Positions 9,353 to 18,074 of a DNA stretch of 64,000 nucleotides are shown here, in pieces. This stretch comes from Wolbachia endosymbiont of Folsomia candida (GTDB lineage Bacteria; Pseudomonadota; Alphaproteobacteria; Rickettsiales; Anaplasmataceae), in NCBI RefSeq assembly GCF_001931755.2, contig NZ_CP015510.2, positions 1,426,001 through 1,490,000 on the forward strand. The letters are read 5' to 3'. The notes under the pieces are model-generated. The model searched no databases. It was not told the DNA's origin and saw only the letters and a list, made by a program, of their open reading frames with translations. The position numbers and the translations under genes are program-made. Within the stretch, counting starts at the first letter, position 1. Every line of letters begins with the position of its first letter.

Positions 9353-9862
9353 CTATATACACGAAAAAGCTGCAGTATTAGAAAAAAATTTTGAACGGTG
9401 GTAACACAAAGTTTGCAATCCTTCTTGTGGATCAAGACACACCTTAAATTCTGTCCAACCATTATAACTTCCACTACCAGCCAATATTCTACACGCTGTA
9501 GAAGGAGATTTAGCTATCTCTGTTCCAGTGCTACAATTTATAAACCTTCCTCCCTTCTCAACCTTAACTTTATAGCTTTCACCACTATTGGAACGATTCC
9601 ATACAAGTGTTTTACCCACAAAAAGAGCGTTTATAACCTCTTGATTTTGGAATGGATTACATGTAATCCTAAGCAGCTTATTTTTTTTAGGTTTGCTTAG
9701 CGGTTTGTTACATAGCATATTATTTAATACTTTGTTCCTTATGGATATCGCTGCTTTGTGTTTAGCATCTTCCGTTCTGTTATCTACGTGATTTTTTACT
9801 TCACGTCGTGCATGTTCTTTCATATTTTTAATAAAGTTATGTGCATCGAGAAAATCTTGCAT
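9353..9862 (-). CDS. Small RAMA/DUF4357-like domain protein, copy 1
   Basis: The gene encodes 169 aa from the ATG at 9862, which is preceded by a strong GGAGGG Shine-Dalgarno; the longer TTG start would lie inside that site. The N-terminal 60 residues are basic and helical. The C-terminal part reads LFVGKTLVWNR...KSPSTACRILAGSGSYNGWTEFKVCLDPQEG. The pattern of a small hydrophobic residue, SPSxA, then NGWxxFKV resembles RAMA (DUF4357) domains, which are found with DNA methylases and restriction enzymes and are thought to bind DNA. It is a tandem paralogue of the next gene, sharing both ends including SKFFSN. The function is unknown and the RAMA assignment is by eye. Confidence 0.6.
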   Translation of the reverse strand: MQDFLDAHNFIKNMKEHARREVKNHVDNRTEDAKHKAAISIRNKVLNNMLCNKPLSKPKKNKLLRITCNPFQNQEVINALFVGKTLVWNRSNSGESYKVKVEKGGRFINCSTGTEIAKSPSTACRILAGSGSYNGWTEFKVCLDPQEGLQTLCYHRSKFFSNTAAFSCI

Positions 9863-9925
9863 AAAACCCTCCAACTTTACTTTAGCTATATATCAATGGT
9901 ATATTTGATGTGCTTAAAATGGAAA

Positions 9926-10405
9926 CTACCTATTAGAAAAAAATTTTGAACGGTGATAGCACAATGTTTTCAATCCTTCTTTGGGGTCAAGGCAAATTCT
10001 GAAAAAGTTCCAACCACCACAAGATTTTGTACCATTAATTTTATTACCTACTGTAGAAAGAGACTTATATATCTCTCCATCGTAAACAAATTCTGTTGGA
10101 CTATTAACTTTAACCTCGTGCTTCCTTTTACCATACACCTTGGTAAGCGTTTTACCCACAAAAAGGGCTCTTATAGCCTCTTGATTCTGTACTGCATCAT
10201 ATACCTGATTAACTCTTCTAGGTTTGCTTGGTGGTTTGTTACCAACCATATTATTCAGTACTTTGTTCGTTACACGTATTGCTACTTTGTCTTTCGTCTC
10301 TTCCGTTTTTTTATCTACGTGAATTTTTACTTCATGCTGTACATATTCTTTTAGCTTTTTTATAAAGTTCTGTACATCGAGCAAATCTAAATCAAGATCT
10401 TGCAT
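9926..10405 (-). CDS. Small RAMA/DUF4357-like domain protein, copy 2
   Basis: The gene encodes 159 aa from the ATG at 10405, again directly behind GGAGGG. The layout matches copy 1: a helical basic N-terminus (FIKKLKEYVQHEVKIHVDKKTEE), then LFVGKTLTKVYGKRKHEVKV, VYDGEIYKSLSTVGNKING and GGWNFFRICLDPKEG. The DGEIYKSLS...GGWNFF run is the clearest RAMA-like part. The 5' leader, the first codons and the C-terminal SKFFSN stretch are nearly identical to copy 1, while the central domain has diverged strongly. That suggests an old duplication under different selection. It probably forms an operon with copy 1 (63-bp gap). Confidence 0.6.
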   Translation of the reverse strand: MQDLDLDLLDVQNFIKKLKEYVQHEVKIHVDKKTEETKDKVAIRVTNKVLNNMVGNKPPSKPRRVNQVYDAVQNQEAIRALFVGKTLTKVYGKRKHEVKVNSPTEFVYDGEIYKSLSTVGNKINGTKSCGGWNFFRICLDPKEGLKTLCYHRSKFFSNR

Positions 10406-10543
10406 AAAACCCTCCAACTTTACTTTAGTAATACATTTATATATGGTATATTGAGCATGGTTAAAATAGCATTAAAAGCATAGAACTGAAATTCATAATT
10501 CTTAAAAATATACCACACTCTGGATCTAACGAATTATGCAATT

Positions 10544-11833
10544 TCATGAGTAAATAGGAAATTTATTGCAAATCTTTTCAACTTTAGTTTTCACCTTTCT
10601 TTCAACATCTGAGCTATTTCCATTAATTAGCCCATGAACTACCTCATTCACTAAATCAGCTATTTCTTTAAACTCTTCAGTTCCAAGTCCACGTGTTGTT
10701 TCAGCAGCAGTGCCAAAACGCAGCCCTGAAGTAATGGTCGGTTTTTCTGTATCAAATGGTATAGCGTTTTTATTGCATGTAATGCCAGCTCTTTCAAGGC
10801 TATCCACCACATCCCTGCCGGTTAGTCCTTTTGGCCTTAAGTCCACCAACACTATATGAGAGTCAGTGCCACCTGTCACAATATTCAACCCATGTTTCTC
10901 TAGCGTTTTAGCTAGTACTTTAGAATTTTCCACAACTTTCTTGCTATATACTTTAAACTCTGGTGCTAATGCTTCTTTAAATGCAACAGCCTTTGCAGCG
11001 ATTACATGCATAAGCGGTCCACCTTGTAGTCCTGGAAAAACTGCAGATTGGATTTTTTTGTGTATTGCTTCATCATTTGTCATAACTATTCCACCACGAG
11101 GACCACGCAGAGTTTTGTGCGTTGTGGAAGTCATAACATGTGCATATTTAGCGGGAGATGGATATTCACCAGATGCAATAAGTCCTGCGTAGTGAGCAAT
11201 GTCTGCTAGCAAATACGCACCAACTTTGTCTGCAATCTCGCGAAAGCGTTTGAAATCCATTTTTCTTGGATAAGCGGAAGCACCTGCTATAATCAATTTC
11301 GGTTTATGCTCAAGCGCAAGCTTTTCTATCTCATCCATATTGAGCAGATAGGTGTCTTTATCAACTCCATATTGAATGGACTTAAACCACTTACCCGAAA
11401 CGCTTGGTGCTGCACCATGCGTTAAATGTCCACCGCAATTAAGTGATAGCCCTAGTATCGTATCACCAGGGGAGAGCAATGAAGCAAACACTGCTTGATT
11501 TGCCTGAGAACCAGAATGAGGTTGAACATTTGCAAATTTAACACCAAACAACTTGCACAGCCTTTCTATAGCGAGGCTTTCAATTTTATCTACATGCTCA
11601 CAACCACAGTAATATCTTTTGCCTGGATAACCTTCCGCATATTTATTAGTCAGAAAAGAACCTTGTGCCTCCATTACCGCTTTGCTTGCAAAATTTTCTG
11701 ATGCAATCAACTGCAATTGCGATTTCTGACGCTGTAATTCTTTTTCTATCGACTGATAAACCTCTCCATCAAAAGACCTTAAATGACTTTTAAAGCAATT
11801 AAGTCCAAAGATTTTTTTTAAAATATTAAACAC
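10544..11833 (-). CDS. glyA: Serine hydroxymethyltransferase
   Basis: The 429-aa PLP enzyme interconverts serine and glycine while charging tetrahydrofolate with a one-carbon unit, feeding purine, thymidylate and methionine-tRNA formylation. Signature stretches are [46 protein letters not shown] and [14 protein letters not shown] with the PLP-binding lysine. It is slightly longer than the usual 415-420 aa because of a short N-terminal leader with a hydrophobic-basic start ([17 protein letters not shown]). It follows the MFS transporter gene on the same strand with a 35-bp gap. Confidence 0.95.
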   Translation of the reverse strand: MFNILKKIFGLNCFKSHLRSFDGEVYQSIEKELQRQKSQLQLIASENFASKAVMEAQGSFLTNKYAEGYPGKRYYCGCEHVDKIESLAIERLCKLFGVKFANVQPHSGSQANQAVFASLLSPGDTILGLSLNCGGHLTHGAAPSVSGKWFKSIQYGVDKDTYLLNMDEIEKLALEHKPKLIIAGASAYPRKMDFKRFREIADKVGAYLLADIAHYAGLIASGEYPSPAKYAHVMTSTTHKTLRGPRGGIVMTNDEAIHKKIQSAVFPGLQGGPLMHVIAAKAVAFKEALAPEFKVYSKKVVENSKVLAKTLEKHGLNIVTGGTDSHIVLVDLRPKGLTGRDVVDSLERAGITCNKNAIPFDTEKPTITSGLRFGTAAETTRGLGTEEFKEIADLVNEVVHGLINGNSSDVERKVKTKVEKICNKFPIYS

Positions 11834-11868
11834 GGGAGAACCTCGCTAGTTGAATTAACTTAATTATA

Positions 11869-13104
11869 TTAAGATGCATACTTTTCGGAAGCAATTTTTA
11901 AATCCTGTCTTTTTAACCACATAAACCCAAAAATAGCTATGAGTAAGCATACAGGCATGATGGACATTGCTTTTATCAGCAGTCCAGCACCGTATATAGG
12001 GTTTCCTTCTATAATTGTTTGATCCCAGTAAAAATTTACTACTTTTGCGATCCAAGTGTGAAAGAACTCTCCAAAGATCATAACTATCATGTTTGACATA
12101 GCTGTTGCCAAACCAACTAAGTTATTATTCACATAACTTATTGCTTTGTAAATTGTGACTAGCTGATAACCAGAGGCAAAACCAATGACGAAAAGTGCAG
12201 ATAGTGCAATGTATAAGCCACCTGCTCCAGTAAAAAGCATTAAAAATCCTGCAATCATTGCAAACGAGCATGCAATGATTATCTCGTAATGTTTGTTTGG
12301 ATATTTTTCTAATAGGTAACCTAAAGAAAATGATCCTGCTCCCATGCCTATAAATATTACAGAAGAAACAGAAGAGGCTAAATCTCCAGTCATTTCATAC
12401 ACTTCACATAAAAATGCCTTTATCCAACCGTCTGCAAAACCTTCCATTGCACCAACCATTAAGCCACCAAAAAAGCTGATTAAAATAATATGCTTATTAA
12501 AAAACACTGTTTTTAAATCTTTTATGCTAACTTTGTCTTGTTGAATATCGCTTTTAGGTGTTACCAAGAATAACAATAAAGCAAGCAAACATCCAAATGC
12601 TGAGAAAGTGTAAATAACATAATCCCAACCAAACTTATCAAGTAAAAAATCTAGTGGTAGCCCACCGTATATAGCACCCAATAATCCTATTATTAGAGAT
12701 AAGCTTGCCATTCTTGCTGATTTTTCTTGTGCAAAATACATGCTTGCAACTTTAAAAAGTCCGATCGCTGAAGCAGATGATCCAATTCCCACAATTATTC
12801 TGCCAATTATTGAATAACTCCACTCATCAAAGCATATGAGAGGTAGCGTTCCAGTAAATGTTAAAACAATACAAGCAGGCAAAACAAACTTTGGTCCAAA
12901 TCTGTCAAGGAGAATACCAATAGGTATGTGAGCGAGCGTATAACCTATATAATATATACCACCAAATTGACCTACATCTGCAATGCTTATATTAAACTTT
13001 GTGATCAATTCAGGTGCGATTATGTTTGGAATTACGCGCAATATATATTGATAAGCATAGAACAATGATGCCAACAACCATATTAAAAAATTTCTCTGTA
13101 GCAT
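11869..13104 (-). CDS. Major facilitator superfamily transporter
   Basis: The 411-aa protein has about 12 hydrophobic segments. The loop after the second helix, GILLDRFGPKFVLP, is the MFS A-motif (G-x3-D-R-x-G-x-[KR]). MFS proteins move small solutes across the inner membrane by symport, antiport or uniport. The substrate cannot be read from the sequence; related Rickettsiales carriers are annotated as nitrate, sugar-phosphate or proline/betaine-like without proof. It is likely co-transcribed with glyA downstream. Confidence 0.85.
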   Translation of the reverse strand: MLQRNFLIWLLASLFYAYQYILRVIPNIIAPELITKFNISIADVGQFGGIYYIGYTLAHIPIGILLDRFGPKFVLPACIVLTFTGTLPLICFDEWSYSIIGRIIVGIGSSASAIGLFKVASMYFAQEKSARMASLSLIIGLLGAIYGGLPLDFLLDKFGWDYVIYTFSAFGCLLALLLFLVTPKSDIQQDKVSIKDLKTVFFNKHIILISFFGGLMVGAMEGFADGWIKAFLCEVYEMTGDLASSVSSVIFIGMGAGSFSLGYLLEKYPNKHYEIIIACSFAMIAGFLMLFTGAGGLYIALSALFVIGFASGYQLVTIYKAISYVNNNLVGLATAMSNMIVMIFGEFFHTWIAKVVNFYWDQTIIEGNPIYGAGLLIKAMSIMPVCLLIAIFGFMWLKRQDLKIASEKYAS

Positions 13105-13237
13105 TAATTTTACCTCAAACCTAGGATTATAGACACTTTAGTTAGAAAAAACAAAATTTTAGTAAATATTTATTTTGCTCTATCCTAATAAGCGTCTCGC
13201 ACAATCACTTTAAGATGTCATTTCAGCATTATTAATT

Positions 13238-13266
13238 TTGTATTAATTCTACTGTAGGTTTAATAT
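13238..13266 (+). promoter_or_regulatory. Putative sigma70-type promoter of the modular repeat gene
   Basis: TTGTAT and TAATAT boxes are separated by exactly 17 bp. The same boxes, spacing and most of the following roughly 90 bp recur upstream of the paralogue (17955-17983). It leaves a leader of about 80-85 nt before the ATG at 13357. Confidence 0.5.
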
Positions 13267-13356
13267 ATTACAATGACTTAACTAAGCAATATAGTTAATT
13301 TATTAATAAAAATATGCCATAATTAAACTATATTTATTTCCAATGGAGAAGGAGAT

Positions 13357-16300
13357 ATGCATACTACAGAACCACCAGACAAGGAACAGGAGTTGTATGA
13401 TGATTTAGAAAAAGCAATAAAAAGTGGTACTGCTGATGATATTCTTCATATAATAGATAAACAAGATATCGTAGATTTAGATCATGTTTTTAACGCTAAA
13501 AATCCAAAGTTATATGATCTTTTGAACTACACTACAGATAACGACAGAGAGATTGCTGGAGCAATTTTTAAAACACTTCAACGATTCTATGCGGAAGGAA
13601 ACTTTACACATCACTTATCCGATAAGATCTATGATGCTATAGTATCTAATCAACCTAGTCAAGAGAATGTTGTTGAAGGAATTTTGGAATTTGCCAGTAT
13701 AAATAAAATAGATAGAATACTTCTTAGTAGTCCAGGTAATAAGTTTAAGCATGCAATCTTACATAATCGAGATCATACAAATGAAATGTTTAATTTTGCC
13801 AAAAAAAAGAATAAGCAAGATAGTTTTCTTTATGCTCTTAATAATATTTTGTATGACGCTATTGTCAAGAAGCAAAAAGATGCTATAGTTAGCATTTTTA
13901 ATTTTGCTAGTACTAATAATCTTCTTAATCATGACCAACTGTATGGCTTTACAAACAATGCACTATTAAAATTTGCTAAAGAAAAAGGCTTAACAGAAAT
14001 AGTTAAAGCAATTAATGCAGCAAAGGATACACTTGAACCTGAAGCTCAACATAAGCCATCTAGGGCTGCAGATAGCCAAGCTGCTCCTGAAGCAGAAGCA
14101 GAACCAACTCCTATCACACCACCTCTTCCCCCACAAAGTTGGCAAGGAGAATCTCATAAAAAAGGAACTATGCCTACAGATGAGGATTTGCAGAATTTGG
14201 CTGATAGGTTACTTACTGCAATAACAAATGATACAAGCGTTGAAAGTATATTAACAAGCAATAGTATACAACACGTTTTGATACGTTATGGAGTCAATGA
14301 CAATGCAGAAAACTTTTGTACGTTTCTGGTTTACGCTATTCACTATGATCGTGAAAATGTTGCTATAGAGATTTTAAACACCGCAAACCCAGAGACTCTT
14401 GCATTTCTTCTTGAAAAAAAGCAAGAGGTGATGCTTGATGGGAATCCAGTGGATTATACAGCATTGAATTATGCCATTAAGAAAGGCCATGAAAAGCTTG
14501 TTAAAATAATTGAGGCAAAAAATGCTGAACTTGAAGCTCAAACTCAACATAAGCCGCCTAAGGCTGCAGATGGCCAAGCTGCTCCTCCACAAAGTGGGCA
14601 AGGAGAATCTGATGAAGAAGAAAAGATGGTAACTAATACTGAGGTAAAACTAACATCAGAGCAACAGAAGTTATATACTAATCTAAAGGCTGCGATAAAA
14701 AGTGGTGATGCTGATAGTGTTTACACTGTGTTAGATGGACAAGATCGCGCAGATTTACTACGTATTTTTGATGCTGAAAGTAAAGAGTTATATGATCTTT
14801 TAAACTATACTAAAGATGATGGCAGAGCAGTTGCTGAGAAGATTTTTGACAAATTTATAATAGAGGGTATATCTGGAAATTTTATAAATCACTTATCCGA
14901 TAAGATAGTATCTGATAACGAGGATGTTGCTGAAGGAATTTCGAAATTTGCCAAGACGAATATAATGTATAGCACAATTTTTGATAATCTAAGCAATAGG
15001 TTTAAGCATGTAATCTTACATAATCAAGATCATGCAAGTAAAATTTTTAATTTTGGTAAAAAAGGGCCTCCGCAAATTCCAAAGCTTTTTCTTTTAGATC
15101 TTTATAGTATTTTACGTTATGCCATCAACAATGGTCAAAAGGATAATGTAGTTAATATTTTTAATTTTGCCAGAAATCATAATGTTCTTGAAGATGTTCT
15201 TAATCATCGCTATAAAGAAGGAACAATAACAATATCAGATCTTGCTCAACAACAAAAACAAACAGAAATAGTTACAATAATTGAGGCAGCAGAGGCTAAA
15301 CTTAAATCTGAAGATCAACATAAGCCGCCTAAGGCGCCAGATGGCCTAGCTTCTACTCCACAAAGTGGGCAAGGAGAATCTCATAAAGAAGGAGATATGT
15401 CTCCAGATGAGGATTTGCAGAATTTAACTAGTAAGTTATTCTATGCAATAAAAGATAATGAAAACATTGAAAATATATTAGCAAGGGATGATATACAAGA
15501 TGTTTTGAGACATGGGAGAGCCACACACACCACAACAAAAAAAAGCCAAACGCTTCTGATTTACGCTATTGACTGTGATCGTGAAAATGTTGCTATAAAT
15601 ATTTTAAACAGAGCAGACTCAGACACTCTTACATTCCTTCTTGGAACAAAGCCAATGGTAACGCCTAATGGGGAACCAGCACATGAGAATTATACAGTAT
15701 TGAATTATGCTACCGAGAAAGGCCATGAAAAGCTTGTTAAAATAATTGAGGCAGCAAAGGATACACTTGAACCTGAAGCTCAACATAAGCCGCCTAAGGC
15801 GCCAGATGGCCTAGCTTCTACTCCACAAAGTGGGCAAGGAGAATCTCATAAAGAAGGAGATATGGTAACTACCACTGAAGCATTAAAACAAGAGCAGCAG
15901 AAGTTGTATGATGGTTTAAAGACTGCGATAGAAAATGATAGGCTTACGCTTGTTTTCAAGGTGTTAAGTACACAAACTCACCAAGATTTATTAGATGTTT
16001 TTAATGCTGAAGATCAGAAGTTATATGATCTTTTAAACTATACTACCCACACAGGTAAAGAAATTGCTGGAGCGATTTTTAAAAGATTTCAACAAGTGGG
16101 TATAGAAAAAAACTTTCAGAGCCACTTATCCGATAAGGTATATGATGCTATAGTATCTAAGCAAGAGGATGTTGCTGAAGGAATTTTGGAATTTGCCAAG
16201 ACGAATAACATGTATAGCAGACTTTTTTATAAGCTAGGCAATGAGTTTATAGATTCCATCTTAAATAATAATCAAGACCAAGGCAATGCAAATAAAATTT

Positions 16301-17790
16301 TTAATTTTGCTAAAAAAGGGAATCACCAAGAGTTTTTTATGTCTGATCTTTATAACATTTTGTATGATGCTATCCATGAGAATCAAAAGGATCATGTAGC
16401 TAATATTCTAAATTTTGCCGGCAACCATAATGTTCTTGAAGATGTTCTTAGTTATAACTATCAAGAAGGAACACCATTAAAATTTGCTGAAGTAACAAAT
16501 CTAACAGAAATAGTTAAAATAATTGAGGCAAAAATCGCTCAGTTTAAAGCTAAAACTCAACATAAGCAGCCTAAGGCTGCAGATGGCCAAGCTGCTCCTG
16601 AAGTGAAGCCAATCAGTACTCCAACTACTCCTCCACAAAGTGGGCAAGGAGAATCTCATAAAGAAGGAGATATGGTAACTACCACTGAAGCGTTAAAACA
16701 AGAGCAGCAGAAGTTGTATGATGATTTAGAGAAAGCAATAAAAAGTGGTACTGCTGATGGTGTTTCCAATGTGCTACATAGAAAAGGTCGCACAGATTTA
16801 CTACGTGTTTTTAATGCTGAAAGTAATGGGTTATATAATCTTTTGAACTATACTACTCCTGAAGATCAAAAAATTGCTGAAAAGATTTTGGAAGCATCTG
16901 CTAGTGTTGGTATGAGAGAAAGCTTTGCGAGTCACTTATTCGATAAGATGTATGATAGTGTAGTATCTAATCAATCTAATAAAGAGAATGTTGCTGAAGG
17001 AATTTTGGAATTTGCCAAGATGAATAATATATATAGCACACTTTTTTCTTATTTAACCCATCAGTTTAAGTACAACGTTGTAAATAACCAAGGCCATGCA
17101 AATGAAATTTTTAATTTTGCTCAAAAAAAGAATGAGCAAAATCGTTTTCTTCGCGCTCTTAATGATATTTTGTATGACACTCTCATTAATAGGGAAAAAA
17201 ATAAAGAAATTAAAGATGATATAGTTAGCATTTTTAATTTCGCTAGCACTAATAGTCTTCTTAATCATGCCAATAGACATATACTACATGGCTTTAGAGG
17301 AGATACATTATTACAATTTGCTCAACAAGAAGGCCTAACAGAAATAGTTACAATAATTGATGCACAAAATGCTGAATTTCAAGCTCCAGAACCACTTACT
17401 GCTGAGAACAAGCCAGCTTTTCCTGGACTCACTTCTGATAGGTCATTTCCTTTTCCGATGAGTGGACTGGGTGGCATAAGTGGAATGAGTGGCTATAATT
17501 CCCCTTCACATGGTGGATGGGATAGCAGCAACGAAACACCAACTTTTTTTAGCAAACACGGTGAAAAGATTGCTTTTGGTACTATTGGATTGCTATTAGT
17601 AATTGGTGGCGCTGTGCTTTGTGGATTTGGACAACTCGCTCTTGGAATTTCATTGCTCATTATGGGAGTAGTGCTAGCAGGAGCATTAGTAATGAAAGCA
17701 GAAAAAAGCCAAGAGATGTGGCATAAAGCTAGCGACAAATTAAGTGATTTGTTTGTTTCTAAGCAAGAACCAAATCCACGCAATCTCTAA
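13357..17790 (+). CDS. Giant modular repeat protein with ankyrin-like units and C-terminal membrane tail
   Basis: The 1477-aa protein is built of repeated modules. Four A modules (about residues 1-271, 424-680, 836-1105 and 1106-1345) start with a form of EQQKLYDDLEKAIKSG, contain LYDLLNYTT and EGILEFAK blocks, and end with a degenerate ankyrin-like helix pair (TPLKFAEVTNLTEIVKIIEA). Two B modules (272-423 and 681-835) start PxDEDLQNL and hold YTALNYAIKKGHEKLVKIIEA, closer to ankyrin. Linkers rich in Pro, Gln and Gly (HKPPKAADGQAA, SGQGESHKEGDM) join them. The tail (from about 1345) is disordered, with two TM segments at about 1404-1447 and a charged end. The first ATG has a strong GAAGGAGAT site. 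Most module borders repeat that site and ATG in frame. The function is unknown; a host-interaction role is an inference. Confidence 0.8.
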   Translation: MHTTEPPDKEQELYDDLEKAIKSGTADDILHIIDKQDIVDLDHVFNAKNPKLYDLLNYTTDNDREIAGAIFKTLQRFYAEGNFTHHLSDKIYDAIVSNQPSQENVVEGILEFASINKIDRILLSSPGNKFKHAILHNRDHTNEMFNFAKKKNKQDSFLYALNNILYDAIVKKQKDAIVSIFNFASTNNLLNHDQLYGFTNNALLKFAKEKGLTEIVKAINAAKDTLEPEAQHKPSRAADSQAAPEAEAEPTPITPPLPPQSWQGESHKKGTMPTDEDLQNLADRLLTAITNDTSVESILTSNSIQHVLIRYGVNDNAENFCTFLVYAIHYDRENVAIEILNTANPETLAFLLEKKQEVMLDGNPVDYTALNYAIKKGHEKLVKIIEAKNAELEAQTQHKPPKAADGQAAPPQSGQGESDEEEKMVTNTEVKLTSEQQKLYTNLKAAIKSGDADSVYTVLDGQDRADLLRIFDAESKELYDLLNYTKDDGRAVAEKIFDKFIIEGISGNFINHLSDKIVSDNEDVAEGISKFAKTNIMYSTIFDNLSNRFKHVILHNQDHASKIFNFGKKGPPQIPKLFLLDLYSILRYAINNGQKDNVVNIFNFARNHNVLEDVLNHRYKEGTITISDLAQQQKQTEIVTIIEAAEAKLKSEDQHKPPKAPDGLASTPQSGQGESHKEGDMSPDEDLQNLTSKLFYAIKDNENIENILARDDIQDVLRHGRATHTTTKKSQTLLIYAIDCDRENVAINILNRADSDTLTFLLGTKPMVTPNGEPAHENYTVLNYATEKGHEKLVKIIEAAKDTLEPEAQHKPPKAPDGLASTPQSGQGESHKEGDMVTTTEALKQEQQKLYDGLKTAIENDRLTLVFKVLSTQTHQDLLDVFNAEDQKLYDLLNYTTHTGKEIAGAIFKRFQQVGIEKNFQSHLSDKVYDAIVSKQEDVAEGILEFAKTNNMYSRLFYKLGNEFIDSILNNNQDQGNANKIFNFAKKGNHQEFFMSDLYNILYDAIHENQKDHVANILNFAGNHNVLEDVLSYNYQEGTPLKFAEVTNLTEIVKIIEAKIAQFKAKTQHKQPKAADGQAAPEVKPISTPTTPPQSGQGESHKEGDMVTTTEALKQEQQKLYDDLEKAIKSGTADGVSNVLHRKGRTDLLRVFNAESNGLYNLLNYTTPEDQKIAEKILEASASVGMRESFASHLFDKMYDSVVSNQSNKENVAEGILEFAKMNNIYSTLFSYLTHQFKYNVVNNQGHANEIFNFAQKKNEQNRFLRALNDILYDTLINREKNKEIKDDIVSIFNFASTNSLLNHANRHILHGFRGDTLLQFAQQEGLTEIVTIIDAQNAEFQAPEPLTAENKPAFPGLTSDRSFPFPMSGLGGISGMSGYNSPSHGGWDSSNETPTFFSKHGEKIAFGTIGLLLVIGGAVLCGFGQLALGISLLIMGVVLAGALVMKAEKSQEMWHKASDKLSDLFVSKQEPNPRNL
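14156..14172 (+). promoter_or_regulatory. Internal Shine-Dalgarno/ATG at border of module 2 (B1)
   Basis: AAAAGGAACTATG places an AAGGA site 4 bp before an in-frame ATG (14170, Met272), exactly where the first B module begins. Confidence 0.4.
15316..15399 (+). repeat. 84-bp linker repeat, copy 1, ending in SD + ATG
   Basis: This 84-bp segment is identical to 15781-15864. It encodes a Pro/Gln/Gly-rich linker and ends with GAAGGAGATATG, the ATG at 15397 being the first codon of module B2. Perfect identity implies recent duplication or gene conversion. Confidence 0.88.
15781..15864 (+). repeat. 84-bp linker repeat, copy 2, ending in SD + ATG
   Basis: It is identical to 15316-15399. The terminal ATG at 15862 is Met836, the first residue of the third A module. 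About the last 45 bp, and the first 55 bp of the following module, recur almost unchanged at 16630-16730. Confidence 0.88.
16662..16674 (+). promoter_or_regulatory. Internal Shine-Dalgarno/ATG at border of the last A module
   Basis: AGAAGGAGATATG repeats the initiation signal of the gene itself. The ATG at 16672 is Met1106, in frame, followed by VTTTEAL, the same start as the paralogous gene at 18075 (VTTIEKL). Confidence 0.45.
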
Positions 17791-17804
17791 TATATAACTA
17801 TTAT

Positions 17805-17826
17805 AGTGCTTGTAAATACAAGCGCT
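17805..17826 (+). terminator. Hairpin downstream of the modular gene
   Basis: A 10-bp stem (agtgcttgta / tacaagcgct, one G-T pair) with a 2-base loop lies 15 bp after the stop and is followed by atttat. The same hairpin follows the paralogue at 19319. The U tract is poor, so termination strength is uncertain. Confidence 0.5.
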
Positions 17827-17954
17827 ATTTATCCAGTAAACAGAGGTGAATACTTGATATTATAAGTAAAAATTTTTAAGTCACTTTGAGCTAGCAGATA
17901 GATTTAAAGTAGAAGTTTTAGCCCATATAAGCCATCATTCTAGTATTATTAATT

Positions 17955-17983
17955 TTGTATTAATTCTACTGTAAATTTAATAT
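17955..17983 (+). promoter_or_regulatory. Putative promoter of the single-module paralogue
   Basis: TTGTAT, 17 bp, TAATAT, as at 13238-13266, with flanking sequence also conserved. The two boxes and most of the spacer have been kept between the duplicated leaders. Confidence 0.5.
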
Positions 17984-18074
17984 ATTATAATAAGTTAGCT
18001 AGATAATATGGTTGATTTATTAACAGAAATATGTAATAATTAAACTATATTTGTTTTTAAATGGAGAAGAAAAC

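Noticed and set aside
9863-9874. TTG start for the RAMA-like genes
   Set aside because: The extra codons are the GGAGGG Shine-Dalgarno itself; the ATG 4 bp later is the true start in both copies.
13357-17790. Several separate genes fused by an assembly error
   Set aside because: The frame is open throughout, every border ATG is in phase, and modules alternate A-B-A-B-A-A with diverged sequences, so a single gene fits better; read data would still be a useful check.
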